64,000 nucleotides of DNA, from NCBI GenBank assembly GCA_963693285.1, contig OY848926.1, positions 5,564,501 to 5,628,500 on the forward strand. The letters run 5' to 3'. Below the pieces are notes generated by a model. The model made no database searches and was not told the origin of the DNA. It worked only from the letters and a program-made list of their open reading frames with translations. Origin of the DNA: Xestospongia muta. Taxonomy: Eukaryota; Porifera; Demospongiae; Haplosclerida; Petrosiidae. The translations under genes were made by a program, and so were the position numbers. Below are positions 1 to 12,500 of the stretch, in pieces. Every line of letters begins with the position of its first letter. Positions within the stretch are counted from its first letter, which is position 1.

Positions 1-961
1 ACTAGCAACCAAAAGACTTCTTATGAGGTGGTTTTTTCGAGAAATAACTAACAAAATTCACTGTCTAACAGTGAACCGACGGGGTCACCCCACTCTGTTG
101 GATAGCCTTACATTCAAATTATCCAATTGAGTAGGCGTTTAGAATGTCTATCTAGGAATGTGAGGTTAACTTCAACTATGTGGTCATCCCCTGCTTTTCA
201 AAACTTTAAACGGATGGGGCTGAATTATTAAACAATTATTGTGTAAAAACAGAAACGAAGAAATACAGAGCTGAAATGGGTGGAGTTGAGTTATTAGGAA
301 CTAACCAGAGAGTAGAGTTATTTATTGCTACCTTCTCTTAGTAAATATGAATCTGTTTGTCAAAAGACGTGTGTAGATTCTATGTAACTTACCTGTATGT
401 ACAATAAAATAATGACTATACATCTAGAGATAATGTAGTTTTTAGAAAGAACAAATTAATTCCCAAACTAATGGAAGCACATGTACAAGCCACAATATCA
501 AGTTTAATTTGTTCTTAACATGTTCGTGGTTTCCTATTATTATTATTTTATCTTATTTTGTTATATCTTCTTTACTATTCGTTCTCTTACTTGTTTTATT
601 ACAATTAATAACCTACCTGAAATTTACCTAAACTTACCTTACTTGTCTTCATTGTATAATGTGTGTATATCTAAGTACAATAACATTGACTACTACTATT
701 AAAAGGACATGAAAATATCAAACTGTATATGTGGTATATAGTATGTATGTAGATCAAAAGTAATTTAAAAGAGCAGCACATGCACACACACAAGACAATT
801 AGAATAATAATACAATTATATATTGTGTCATATGAACTTGCCATACAGCTCAAATTAACTGTACTAACATAAATTAATAACAGTACTGTACTATCGTGAT
901 CACTTAATAAGTATTATATAAATTGTGTATATAGAAGTTCAATGAAGTATCTGTACTAATA
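1..961. other. 3' flank of gene A and upstream region of a presumed next gene
   Basis: No coding exon is visible here. The region is AT-rich with only short chance reading frames. Most of it (about 57-960) aligns by eye with 46094-46880, the flank below gene C, including long nearly identical runs around 300-470 and 640-830. It is less like the flank below gene B. The part next to 961 should hold the 3'UTR of gene A, but I could not place a polyadenylation signal with confidence. The left end resembles the promoter-proximal block of genes A and B and is listed separately. Confidence 0.6.
14..350 (-). promoter_or_regulatory. Promoter-proximal repeat block of a presumed fourth array member
   Basis: The run TTCTTATGAG at 18, followed by a TTCACTG-N5-CAGTGAA palindrome at 57-75 and a GGGTGGAGTTGAGTTATTA-type segment, matches blocks upstream of gene A (23021 onward) and gene B (46053 onward). 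In those genes the block lies 85-87 bp upstream of a 5'UTR splice donor. Projecting the same spacing puts the donor of another minus-strand gene about 68 bp to the left of base 1. That a gene is there is inference; the sequence similarity is seen directly. Confidence 0.45.
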
Positions 962-3595
962 TTAATCTTTAATATCATGTTCATGTTGTTGTTGATAAAG
1001 TACCATAGCTTTCCATGTAGCTACAGCTTGACCTACTGTAATAGTCTGTGGGAACTCTTCTTCAAATTGAGGAGGTAGTCCCTCTAATCCATAGTTATCC
1101 AAATGAGCAACTAATGTATCAATAAGACTAAAGACAATATTATATAAAGATCTCTCATAGTTAGATATAATACTTACGGCCATGCCTTTTCAACAGGATT
1201 TCTATGACGGACATTGGTTTCAATAAACTCATAAAGAAGGTTAAGTAGAGGAGGAATATCAAATTGTCGTAACAACCTTCCAAGTTCCTTCTCTACATCT
1301 TTGTCTAATGCTTGTAGAAAGTCTAGACCCAATGAATCAAAAGGCTCCTATTTATATAAACACATAATACATTACGTCAGTGTGTAGGTGATCTCTTTAC
1401 TTGTCTAGATAGAGTGAGTGTCTTAGCCATTTGTACTGATATTGTCTCCCACAGTGACAAGATATGACCCAAACTACAATACTCCATAGCCTATAATAAC
1501 TCAATGTCTGTTAATATTGGATATAGCTAATATACCTTCTTGCTAGTAAACTTTCTTTCCATTTTTAATACTTTCTTGACATATTTCTTTAGTTCTGTAT
1601 TAGCATCAGTTCTTCCAGAGGAGAGAAATCCAATTACTATCTCTACTACATCAAGACACTCTCTTAAACTTTGCATTGTACGTAGTTCAGTAACTATCTC
1701 TGTTTGTTGTCTGACACTGAGTTTGATCTAAAGAAGACACCAGAATATAACTGATGATTAGTGTCTATCTCTATTACCTGTGGTGATACATTCTTCCTAA
1801 TGTTAGCAAATGTTTCAGCAGTGTACACGTCTTTTCTGTATACAACTTGAGGGATTTCTAGTTGAATAAGAGGTTTGCCATGGATAAAACGGTCCACTAC
1901 ATGTTTCTCTAATGCAGGGAGATCGTAAGTGACATTTTGTCCTTTTCCATGTTCCAGAGAATAATGACAGTGAGAGAGAACAATAGAGAGAAGTTGATGT
2001 TCATACTCCAGGAGATGACAGTGTTGGATATGACTAACTGGTACCTTGTGTTCTCTCCACATAATACTAAATACAGTAGTATCAGATGATATTGATCAAA
2101 TGATATATAAGACTAACTCTTTCTTTTGTTTCTTTTTTAACTGAGAGCGACATTTCTCAATAAAGTTATTATGTACTCCAACTAGTAAATCAACTAAAGC
2201 AACTGTACATACTCCTGGACCAGTCAAGGTAGGAATGAGATAAGAGAGAGGAAGAGATTCATCCCAAGTAACTCTTGACAGATATTCAGAGTCAACAGGA
2301 ACACGTGCTAATAGAAATACAACAGTAAACTGTGGTAATATCTGGTTAATAATATTTACAATGTTCTTTGAGTTTGTCTTTTACTAAACTCCAGGCATTT
2401 CTAACACAGTCAAGTTTCTCACGGAACTGGTTCCTTTTCTGTTCAGTATGACTTCCTATAGTATATCAGTAATATATTAACAAGGTAAGTGATTATTGTA
2501 CCTTTCCCTAGTTCTCTAATAAACTCTCCTATAGTGTATTTAGCTACATCAGTTTTGTCCAGTCTTCTGTGACTAAGTTCATACATTTGTTGCTGTAGTT
2601 TTACAATACCAGGTAGATACTGAGTAGCTCTTAAGAGAGGCTCCTAATAAAATAAGATATTAATGAAGTAATCTTTATATAATACCTGTTGTATGAACTC
2701 ATGTAGGATAGGACAAGTTTCTTTGTGGGTCTGTAGAGTTTGAAAAAGGTGTTCCAATGTGATCCGAGAACGATAGGTCCACAAATGAGGGAGGATGTCC
2801 TTTGGAGCTACAGACATTCTTTCATGAATTACATAAAACAAACGATCTCGATCTGTAAAGAGAAATTAGTATATTTAATTTACTAGATGGATTGTTAACC
2901 TTCTCTCTTGTCATTTACAAGCAAAAGTGTTGCTTGTTGTAATGTGACCTCCAATTTCTAAATATTATGTTGATATATTACAATATTCATTTAGTAATAT
3001 ACTTACATTTAATATAGGTTCAATGTAGACATTATTAAAACATCTCTCCCATTCTGTTCTAGCATTTCTAGCACCTAATGTTGCATATGTGGATACACCA
3101 GTAGCTAGAGAGTAGAAAAATGAAATTTATTTTAAAGAACATATGGTCACTCACGAATGTTATGTTCCTCTGTGACAATATCTTTGAGTATCATATGTAA
3201 GATAAGACAAGACTCATCCTTACTCTTCCCTATAGCTTGACTCAAAATATCAATATCACACTGTAAATGTCGCCAGAAGAAGAGAGGTAAGTCTGCAGGT
3301 CTGACTTGACCCTTGGTAAGATCTAGTAGACCTTCAATAGCATGCTAATATAAAGAGATGATCGATTACTAAACATATTAATAGTGACATACCTCATTGT
3401 TACATGATGCCCATAGTAATGATGTATGCATTAAAACTCTAACAATGGCACAGGCTGCTGGAGATAAAGTTCTTTCAGATGAAGGAACAGTTTGACGTTG
3501 ATCAGGACGACCAAGTGCATAGCCTGTTTCAGTAGTATCAGTGCTGAAGGATTGAATTTTGAATGAGCAAAAAATAGAAATCAACATCTACTCAC
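962..3595 (-). other. Gene A C-terminal domain exons
   Basis: About ten short exons downstream of the RZ finger encode the RNF213 C-terminal domain. Recognisable stretches include ETGYALGRPDQRQT just after the RZ finger, LLEYEHQLLSIVLSHCHYSLE near 2000, YDLPALEKHVVDRF near 1910, and the tail YQQQHEHDIKD before the stop. The final intron is 1128-1176. The last exon starts without a Met and ends at 962. In vertebrate RNF213 this domain packs against the E3 shell. Sequence here is very close to genes B and C. Confidence 0.8.
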
Positions 3596-6500
3596 ATTCT
3601 AGCTGTTCTGTTGCCAGATGTAAGTTGATGGTTTTGACCTCCAATTGCAGACCCACATTGTGGACAATTGTATCGCTGTGTTGGTCTTCCACACTAATGT
3701 AGCAAGTGATACAAATATAAACCAATGAACATCTAATCATACCTCAGATACAAAATAAGGATGACCTCTAGGACATTCTAATACAGATGTGACATAACAA
3801 CGTTAGACATTTTGTTTATTCAACTCACCATAGAAAGCACCTCCTATAGCACTTCTTGCAATTGGTAGGCTATCTTCTGGCATTGTAGGTAGAAATGCTC
3901 CCTATAATAACATATTCTACTGTAGAGGTATTGTAGTGAACTACCTTTAATTCTCCTGGACTATTTATCATCTTAATAAAAGGTTGTAATATAACCAACT
4001 TCTCTTTACTCTGTAGTGCAGTAACTACATGTATAATTAAATCAGTTAAGAGTCTATTCTGTGGACTCATTCCTGGTCTCAATAACATAAGTTCTAGTCT
4101 ACCACAATAAGTATTGTCAATAAGAGCCTGAGCTGTCCACATTAACTATAAAATAGAAATACTCAGTGACTGGTACTTCAATGATATAAACATACTGATC
4201 TGTTTAATATTTTACACTTCTTTGTTAAACTGGATATTTCTGTCCTCATTTCATCCTTATTACAAAGTAAATCACAGTTCTCATAACATATAACTTACTG
4301 TCACTTTCTTAGATTCATCAGTGAAAACACAACTACCAGTGATTACCTGATAGATCCCTAACAACAAAGCAGGAGCATCTTTAGGACTAAGTCCCTGAAC
4401 AGTCAGTTGAAAAGAGATAATTAATACCAACAGGATTGTAGCTATAAAAATACCTCAGTAGTTTTTTGCAGTTTATCTAATTCTTGACCATATACTGCAT
4501 CAGTAAGAGTAGTTCTTAAATTCCTATAAACTTGATAAATGACAAATGAATCGCTAGTTTGTTGTTCCTAGTTATAATATAATGACCACTATATTTAAAA
4601 TATATTACAACTACCTCATTAGATCTTTGTAGATGATGAGGTACTATCCATTGCATATTTTGATCTGAAGTCAGGTTAGTTAAGAAGGAGACACCATATT
4701 GTCTAGCTAGTTGTTTTACTAAGAACACACCAGGACCAGAATTATCAGTATTAACAATATCATTAATACAACATCTTTTAGCAACATCTAGTAGAAGCTG
4801 TGTTTCATGTTTATAATAACCCTGATGTCTACTACTAGCTCCATGTTGACAGTGAAGGAGTTCAGCCACTACTACAATAGCATATCGTAATTTGGCAATC
4901 CCTTCCAAATATTGCAGATGAATACCTCCCCCAACAGAGGGAGCTGGACTGTTCATGATAACTTTTATATCCTCATTCATAACTTGGTGAGCATGCCTGA
5001 TTTTATCATGTATATAACTGTATTGTTTATGGAGAGCATCCTATAGAAAGAAATATAATGATGTGTATGTTATTGACTATCTCTTAGTAGTCTACCTCAA
5101 AACATTGTATACATAATAAACACAAGCTACGATCATCTTTAATTATATGTTGTGATCGTGTGAAATAATCCTCTAAATGTTCTCTGACTAACTCAGTACT
5201 AAAAAGAAAGATATGACCAACTATCAGTATATATATGACTTACTTATGTTCTAGTAGTAGTTGTAATAAGAAGGAACGTATCACTGGTACTTTGTCTACT
5301 TTCTCTTTATCTGAATAACTGAAATCTTTGGTTTTGTCTTGTTCAGTGAACACAACAGTTAATAGTTCTTTAATGAGAGCTGGTTCAGGTGGATTAGGTT
5401 GACCAAAACAGAGAGAAGACACTACTTCCATAAAGAAAGATTTGCAGCAATCACGAATCTTCTTTTGCATGTTAGAACTATTAAAGTTTACAGAGTTCAG
5501 ATACAGCTATTTCAATTTGCATAACTTACGCATATCTCAGTTTTTTGCCTGCATCCCTATCCAAACTTCTTAGAACTTTTTGTATGCCTAAAATTGTCTC
5601 AACTTTAGTGAAGTCTGATTGTGTTTTAAGAACCTATATAAGTTATCATGAGCTTGAATTTTTGCACAAGACTGGAATCTTACTATTTCGATTCTGTTGG
5701 CATATTGGACAAATTCTATAAATCTGTTGTCATCAAGTGAGCATTTTATTGCTATACGTTCAATAAAAAGTTGAATTGCCCTCACATGTTGCCAAGAGAG
5801 TCTGTAATAAAAATAACATGCTTGTCTACATTATCCAGACATATACCTGATTTCTTTAGTAAGTTCAGTTGGCTCTCCTAGAGTTAAAATGGACTCAATA
5901 GAATTTTGGCACAACTGTAGTTTAACAAGTCTTTGAGGAACACAATCTCTCTTTTCAGGATCCAATGGTAATGCTAAATTATTCTCATTAATGGCAACTT
6001 TAACAGCATACAGTGGTAACTCCATATACTGTGAACTATATTCTTCTATATAAACACAGAAATATCAAATAAGATTATTATGATTATAATAACCTATTGC
6101 TTTATCCAGTTGTATTAAGATACCAGGTATATGAGTAGTTAGTTGACCAAACCACATAATCTCTTGTTGATATTGATGATATACTACATGAACTGCAGCC
6201 AATTGAGATAGAAAAGAAGATGGACCACCAATGAAGTTTGGTCCTGTAATAATAACATGAAGTGCCTTTCCAATGATCTATGTTATTTGGAACAACAAGG
6301 TAAATATTGACCATCAGTATGTCTTATATACAGTAACCTCATATTCCTTTTTAGCCATATCCTGGTTCTCATATGTTACTAAGTGAACACTTCTCAAGAA
6401 ATCATGAAGATAAAGTTGATAAAATTCTATCCAGTGTTCTTCTGGCACTTCATTTAAGATAGATGCTACAGGTGTATCTGTCAAGATCTCACAGAGTTGA

Positions 6501-9500
6501 CTGTGTACTTCCCAAATGTGAGTCCCTATAAAAGGTTATAACTATGTATAACTTTATAGCTATACCATACCTGCAGTGTGTTTGGCACTCTCTAATTTTG
6601 AGTCAATGGTTTCTTTAACCAACCAAAAGAAAGGGAATTGACAAGAGAATTGTTCCTTAGTTTCTACTCCAGATGTTCCTACTCTGATGGCAGCTGACTG
6701 AAAGTCATGATACTCTATTCCCTTGCCAATTGACAAACTCTCATAACTAAATTGACATAATTTATCATCAGAGAACACTTGATGCCACAACTGTTGTATT
6801 GAATTGACCTCTTCTTGTCTAGGATGACTACAATTATGTAATAAAATAAGCTGTGAATGCTCATATTAATATACCTAGGTTTTATGAGGTCTAAATTTGA
6901 GTAGTGATCTGTAAATGAGAGAATGGCTGCAAAAATTGGTACAATAACTTCATCTAATCTTCTCTCTAACACATTCTGAAAAGTTCCTCCAATTTGTAGT
7001 TTTCGACCACTCAATGCTTCCTTAAGTACCCATTCTTTGTCTTGATGTACAGTGTCTCTCTCTTTTAACACATTTCTAATGTGTTTTACTAGTGCTCCAT
7101 AAAAGGTATGATCATCTATTTAAAATCAATAATAATATGATGTGGCATTATCATAAAGTTACCTAGAGGGTAAGTAGGATTCTGGGGAATCAGACTAAAT
7201 AGTAATCTAACTCTGTGAGCAGCCCAGTCCTTCCTAGTGTCATCATTCTCTACCATTCTAGCTACTACAGCTTGAATGCAGTTATAAAGACGATAGCATT
7301 GATTATGATGTGTCCTAGGTAGTCTAGTTACTGGTGACACCTAAAGTGATTAATTGGATCAAGTTAGGATGCTATGTGGTCTAAGGTACCTCGTTTTCTT
7401 GAGCTACACTAATCTCTTCAGCTTTGTCTTCCAGCACTTGCATTGGTTCTTCAAAAGGTGTTGGCAAAGGATCAAATAATATTTGTAAACTTAAACTTTG
7501 TTCAATTTCTTCACCCTCTTCTGTTATACTATCATTCTCATTAATTGTTTCCATGTCCTGATCACTGATATGTTCTAACATCCGTTCTTTTATTTTTAGA
7601 CTTTCCAGATTTTCAATCTCCATGTCAGCATCTTCCTCTAACGTTTCTTTTCTACTTCCAATCTTTCCCACTTTAACTGGTTCCTTATCTTCAATCTCCA
7701 AATTGACGTTTCCCTTGCCTGGAATTCTGCTTTCTCTTTCTCTCATATAAGGTAAGAAATCTCTATTATAAAACAGATCACTTATAGAAGCATTCAGAGC
7801 ATCATTAAGACTGAGTGCTGTCTCAGGAGGAGCTCGTATATCATCTATATGAGCTGATATCCAGGAACCTCCTTGAAATCCTACAAAGGAAGAACTGTGT
7901 TTGTCTGTCTCTCCAGCTTGACGAGGAAGATGAATGATAAAGAGAACATGAACAAAGCCTTGTCCCTCTTTCCACTGATAATTGGGTTTTTCTCTCTCAT
8001 CATCAATACGATAGCGAGCACAAGCTATAAGATCACCAAATAAGTGACCAGAATCACATTGGATTATCAGGAGTGTGTCCTTCTTGTTATGTTGAGAGAA
8101 TGCAGGACTACATGAAGTTCATAACTGTCAATTAATGTAATATATATTATTTACCTAATTTTATTACTAAAGTCCATTTCTGTATCAAATTCTTGAAGTA
8201 AGAAACACAAGACCTGATCTTCTCTCATATCAATACACTGACATAATTCATTGAGCTCTTGACTAGACAGAAGATGACTATGAGTAGTCACCTAATAATA
8301 AGATAATAACACAATATACTAATATTATAACTGACTTGTATTAGAAGACCACATTGACCTGTCATATGACTACCATTATGAAGATGATGAACAAGGAACT
8401 GGACAATAGAGCCATGATGTTGTTCTGAGAAATATATTTGACTTAATTCTTCATAGTCATCAGCAAGTGCTGTGCAACGTAACCTAATGAGTGCATCTGG
8501 TGAAGCCATTTGTAAAAGGATCTTTTTGCTTTGGGTTAAGACAGCTTCCTTCCATTCTTCAGACTTTTCATCATGTCTCCATAATTCTTTGCTGTCCCAT
8601 AATACTGCTTGTTGATGTAGTTGTTGAGTAGCCTGGAAGATCACAGAGGCTGTGGTATCACTTTGGTAGCCAACAAAAGCATCTTGTTCAGTAAACCTTG
8701 CATCTCCAAAAGTGACTTCACTAAATTGATGTACCCAGTTAGTGAGCTCAATAAGTACTTCTTTCTGCCAGTCTAGTAGTACTGTCTCTGTTAGTACAAA
8801 GTGTTTCTCAAGACGATTGATAAGAGGAGTTGGAAACTTCTCATAAACTGTGGTTTTCTCTGCTATCAAAATGAGCCTGTAGACAATTTAATATATTAAA
8901 CTACACAATAAAATTATTTGTCATACTTGAAGTCATTATGTACACGACATTTAACTCTGTGGGTTTGTAGACCCAAATCCACATAACGTTGATCACCCCA
9001 CCAGATATAATACTGGTTTAACAGGTCATACAAGCTCTCATACAGGTTTTCTAAGTTAAGAAGGATGACAGTACGACCCGTTTCCATACAAATCTTAATT
9101 TGATTGATATTACGACAAACTTGAGTGTATTCTCTGTCTTTTGGGAATGAGCTACCAAATAAAACAAATGGCTCCATTCTTTGTACAATACGTGTATTCT
9201 CCTCCAAACCACCAGATCTCTCTTGATTGACAGTCAATCCTACCTCCTCATGAAGATAGTGTTTGAGTACTTGTAAAGCAGCATAGTTCTCTGTTAGGAA
9301 TAAAAGATAACGATTCTCTCTGTAAGGAAAAGAAAGAATTGATTTTTAAGTACAATAGCAAGTCTCTGATGTACCCATGCCAAGAGGTCTCCTTGGTCTG
9401 TAAACTCTTCCTAATAAGTCCAAGAGGAGAACAATCAGGAGAAAGAAGTTCACAATCCTGTGACATGACAGTTAACATCACGTAAATGGATTCTCATAAT

Positions 9501-12500
9501 GATACCTCTTTACTCAAACCAGTCAGATCAGGTTGATCCTCTATGTTCTTCAAAGAATCTTTAAATTTTTCATAAGTATCAAAATCTTCAAGACCTCCAA
9601 AATTTCTTTTTATAGCATGTTGAAGTTGAGGTCCTGTTGGTGGTAATTTGCTCTTTTCACACATCCAGTATAACATTTTGATCAGACTATAGGAGTGGTA
9701 ATAAAGGTGAAATGTTTAGCAATAACATTATCATCAGTAATGGTACCTGTAGAAATCTCTAAGACCAAAGAATGCTTTATTAATTTTCTTCTGCTCATCA
9801 CAAATTGTTTTATAAGCTGCTGCCAATGGTTTAAAGCATGAATCTAGCCTTCTTTTAACTGGGTCATCATCATGATTAGAACATATTCCTCTGAAGAAAT
9901 ATCATGACATAAAATATAGCAACAATAGAAACTGGCTGTACTTTGCAGAAAGTTCAAGTTCATTTCTATCAGGGTCACCACGAGTTACCATAACTCCTCT
10001 GTTCATTTTAGCAGGATCTAGTGCCCAGTTTGAAATACCAATAAATGCAACACGTTGTTCACGATCTATGATCTGATAGATAGATTGAATACCTCACAAT
10101 ATCTTGACTAATGTCTTGTTACCTGTTGAGAGTCATCAGCTCCCTCGGTACCATCTTCTAAAAGTGGATGCAGAGCTTTAAGTGGTAAGTTAGGAGAGTC
10201 TTCAGCTAATCCAACTTCATCTAATACTACAACTGATACATATTTAGTTGTATCTTGTTTCTTTTGAAAGCTTTTTGCAGAGTTAAATATTTCAATGACA
10301 CTTTCAGGAGTAGACAGCTGGCTACATTGATAGGAGAACATGTGGACCTGGGAAAAGAAGTTCAACATGATGCTAATTTATAAATTTAGACCTCTTTAAA
10401 TTTTTTCATTAATTCTTTTTCTGAAGATCTTCCTAGCATAGAGTCAGCCACAATAGATTTGGCTAGAGACTTAGAACTTCCTGGTTTACCCACTAAGAAG
10501 AGAGGGACCCTTAACTCAATGCATACTGTCATCATAAAAACATTTTCTCTCAGAGCAGCATTCTTAGCAATATTTGGACCTAACTTCATGTTGTCTAAGA
10601 GAACATCTTGACACCTTCGTATATAAGAGAGAACAACAATTTATTATAAAATTGTCTTCTATTTTACCATCTTATTTCATTACAGAACTGTTCTGCTCCT
10701 CCAGGTACTCCTAGTGGAGCCTTAAACTGTTGTACTACACCACATTCATATTCCTTTCTGTCCTGTAGTCTAGCATGATAGCAAACACTGACAGCTAATA
10801 TTAAGGCACGAGATATTTCATCAACTATTTGTTTTTCCTAAGTTAAGAAATATACTTCAACACTATTCATTGTAGTACTAGCCTTACCTCATCCTGAGCT
10901 TTGATCTTAACTTCTTGTGTAAACAAATTGCTTTTTTCACAGAAATATCTTAAGACAATCATTACTCGTTCAACATCTCTTAGACTAACAAAACTGCATT
11001 CATCCTGAGAGATGTAAAGAACTATGTACTCTATCAGTTATGAGTTAATTTACATTTCTTTTCTTCATATATTTCTGTGACCAGGCTACAACATCAGCTA
11101 CTGTATCAATAATTCCAACTTGTCCACTAATTTCAGGTATGGCCTGACATCTACTCTTGACAATATGTTTAGTATAATCCTTCTCTGTTGCATTGTTTAG
11201 TTGACCAAAGTCATATACCAGAGGTCTCATACTGGGAGGTAAGTCAAGTACTCTGTAAACTAGTTGACGAAGAGGAATTTTACCTAGTTTAAAACACATT
11301 TTAAGTTTGCAATAATAATAATATATAGATTTATACCTAATTTTTGTTGTGTTTCAGTAGCTTTAACATAAAAACCTAATCCTGCAGACTCAAGTTTCTT
11401 AATCATATCATCAGTGTGTCTACAGGAAATAACGATCCATAAATTATATATAAAACCTATATCTTTACTTTCTATAAGGATTACAAGCAGCAATAAACTT
11501 GACATCAGCCTTGATAGATCTTCCATGAATACGACGATCACACATAACTTCTTTGATCAGTCCAATAGCTTCAGTTGTGTTAGCTTCATCAAAAAACAGT
11601 ACAGTATCTATTTCATGATCTTTCCTGTTACGTTGAGCAATTTTTTCAGCTTCTTCTACTTTCTTTACAATATCATTCTCTGTAGTACCTCCATGAATCT
11701 TAGTCATTAATATTACTATCATTGCAAAGCATTAATAGTAATGATAATACCTTCATAATGAACATATTTTTCACATGTTCTCCTCCTTGTCTACATCCCT
11801 GAGCAGCAAGATCACACATAAATCTGATGAGACGAGTCTTGCCACATCCAGTCTCACCCATAATAACTACTGGAATATTACATCTAAAGAAAAGTAGATG
11901 ACAATGTCCAGTCATTACAAACATACCTAAATCTCATGTGGATTGCCATTATTTTGATGACATTGTCTACAGTTAGAACATATGTAGGGTCTGGATCATG
12001 ACTCCGTTCTAGACCCATCACCATTCCTATCTTCTGTATCATTATATCTTTACCCCAAGCTTGATAGTTCTCTGATAAATTAACATTATTATGTTGAAGA
12101 CCAGTATATAACTGAGGAGTTAAAGCTGCTGCCTCAATAACTACATTATTAACAGGATCTCGAAGGTCTCCATTGCGAGTTGCATTAAATCCTACAAAAG
12201 TAATACTGTTCCCATCTTCATTGAAGAAAAGATAGGGATGGTAGCTAAAACAAGACACAAGAAATTTTTTAAGTTATTGTAATTGTCAATGTGTTTACTT
12301 TTGTTCCCATTTTTTTCTCAGATCGATTTGATAATCCTCAAGTTGCTCATTATCAACAATTACTTCCTCATTCTCTGTAGCTACTTCACCTTTCAATGAG
12401 GAAGTGGCAAAGTCCTAAAAGTATTAAAAAGAAATTAACAATGTAGATTGTCATTGTCATTACTTTAGACATTCTCATCATAAACTTCACTACAAATGTC

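Noticed and set aside
240..275. Interferon-response-element-like GAAACGAAGAAA near the upstream blocks
   Set aside because: The spacing between the GAAA repeats is five, not six, so it does not fit the ISRE consensus, and it is not kept in all spacers.
520..853. Short frames in the 1-961 spacer
   Set aside because: AT-rich chance frames without conservation in the 46063-46880 duplicate.
1540..1731. + strand 63-codon frame conserved in all three copies (also 24358 and 47460)
   Set aside because: Antisense of a conserved C-terminal-domain exon; conservation comes from the exon.
5040..5160. CLLCIQCFE segment as a possible zinc finger or hidden RING
   Set aside because: Only a few Cys in a helical context, no second ligand set, and it aligns with a non-zinc part of the E3 module.
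11414..11710. + strand 98-codon frame, repeated in genes B and C
   Set aside because: Antisense of the AAA3 Walker B exon and its neighbouring intron.
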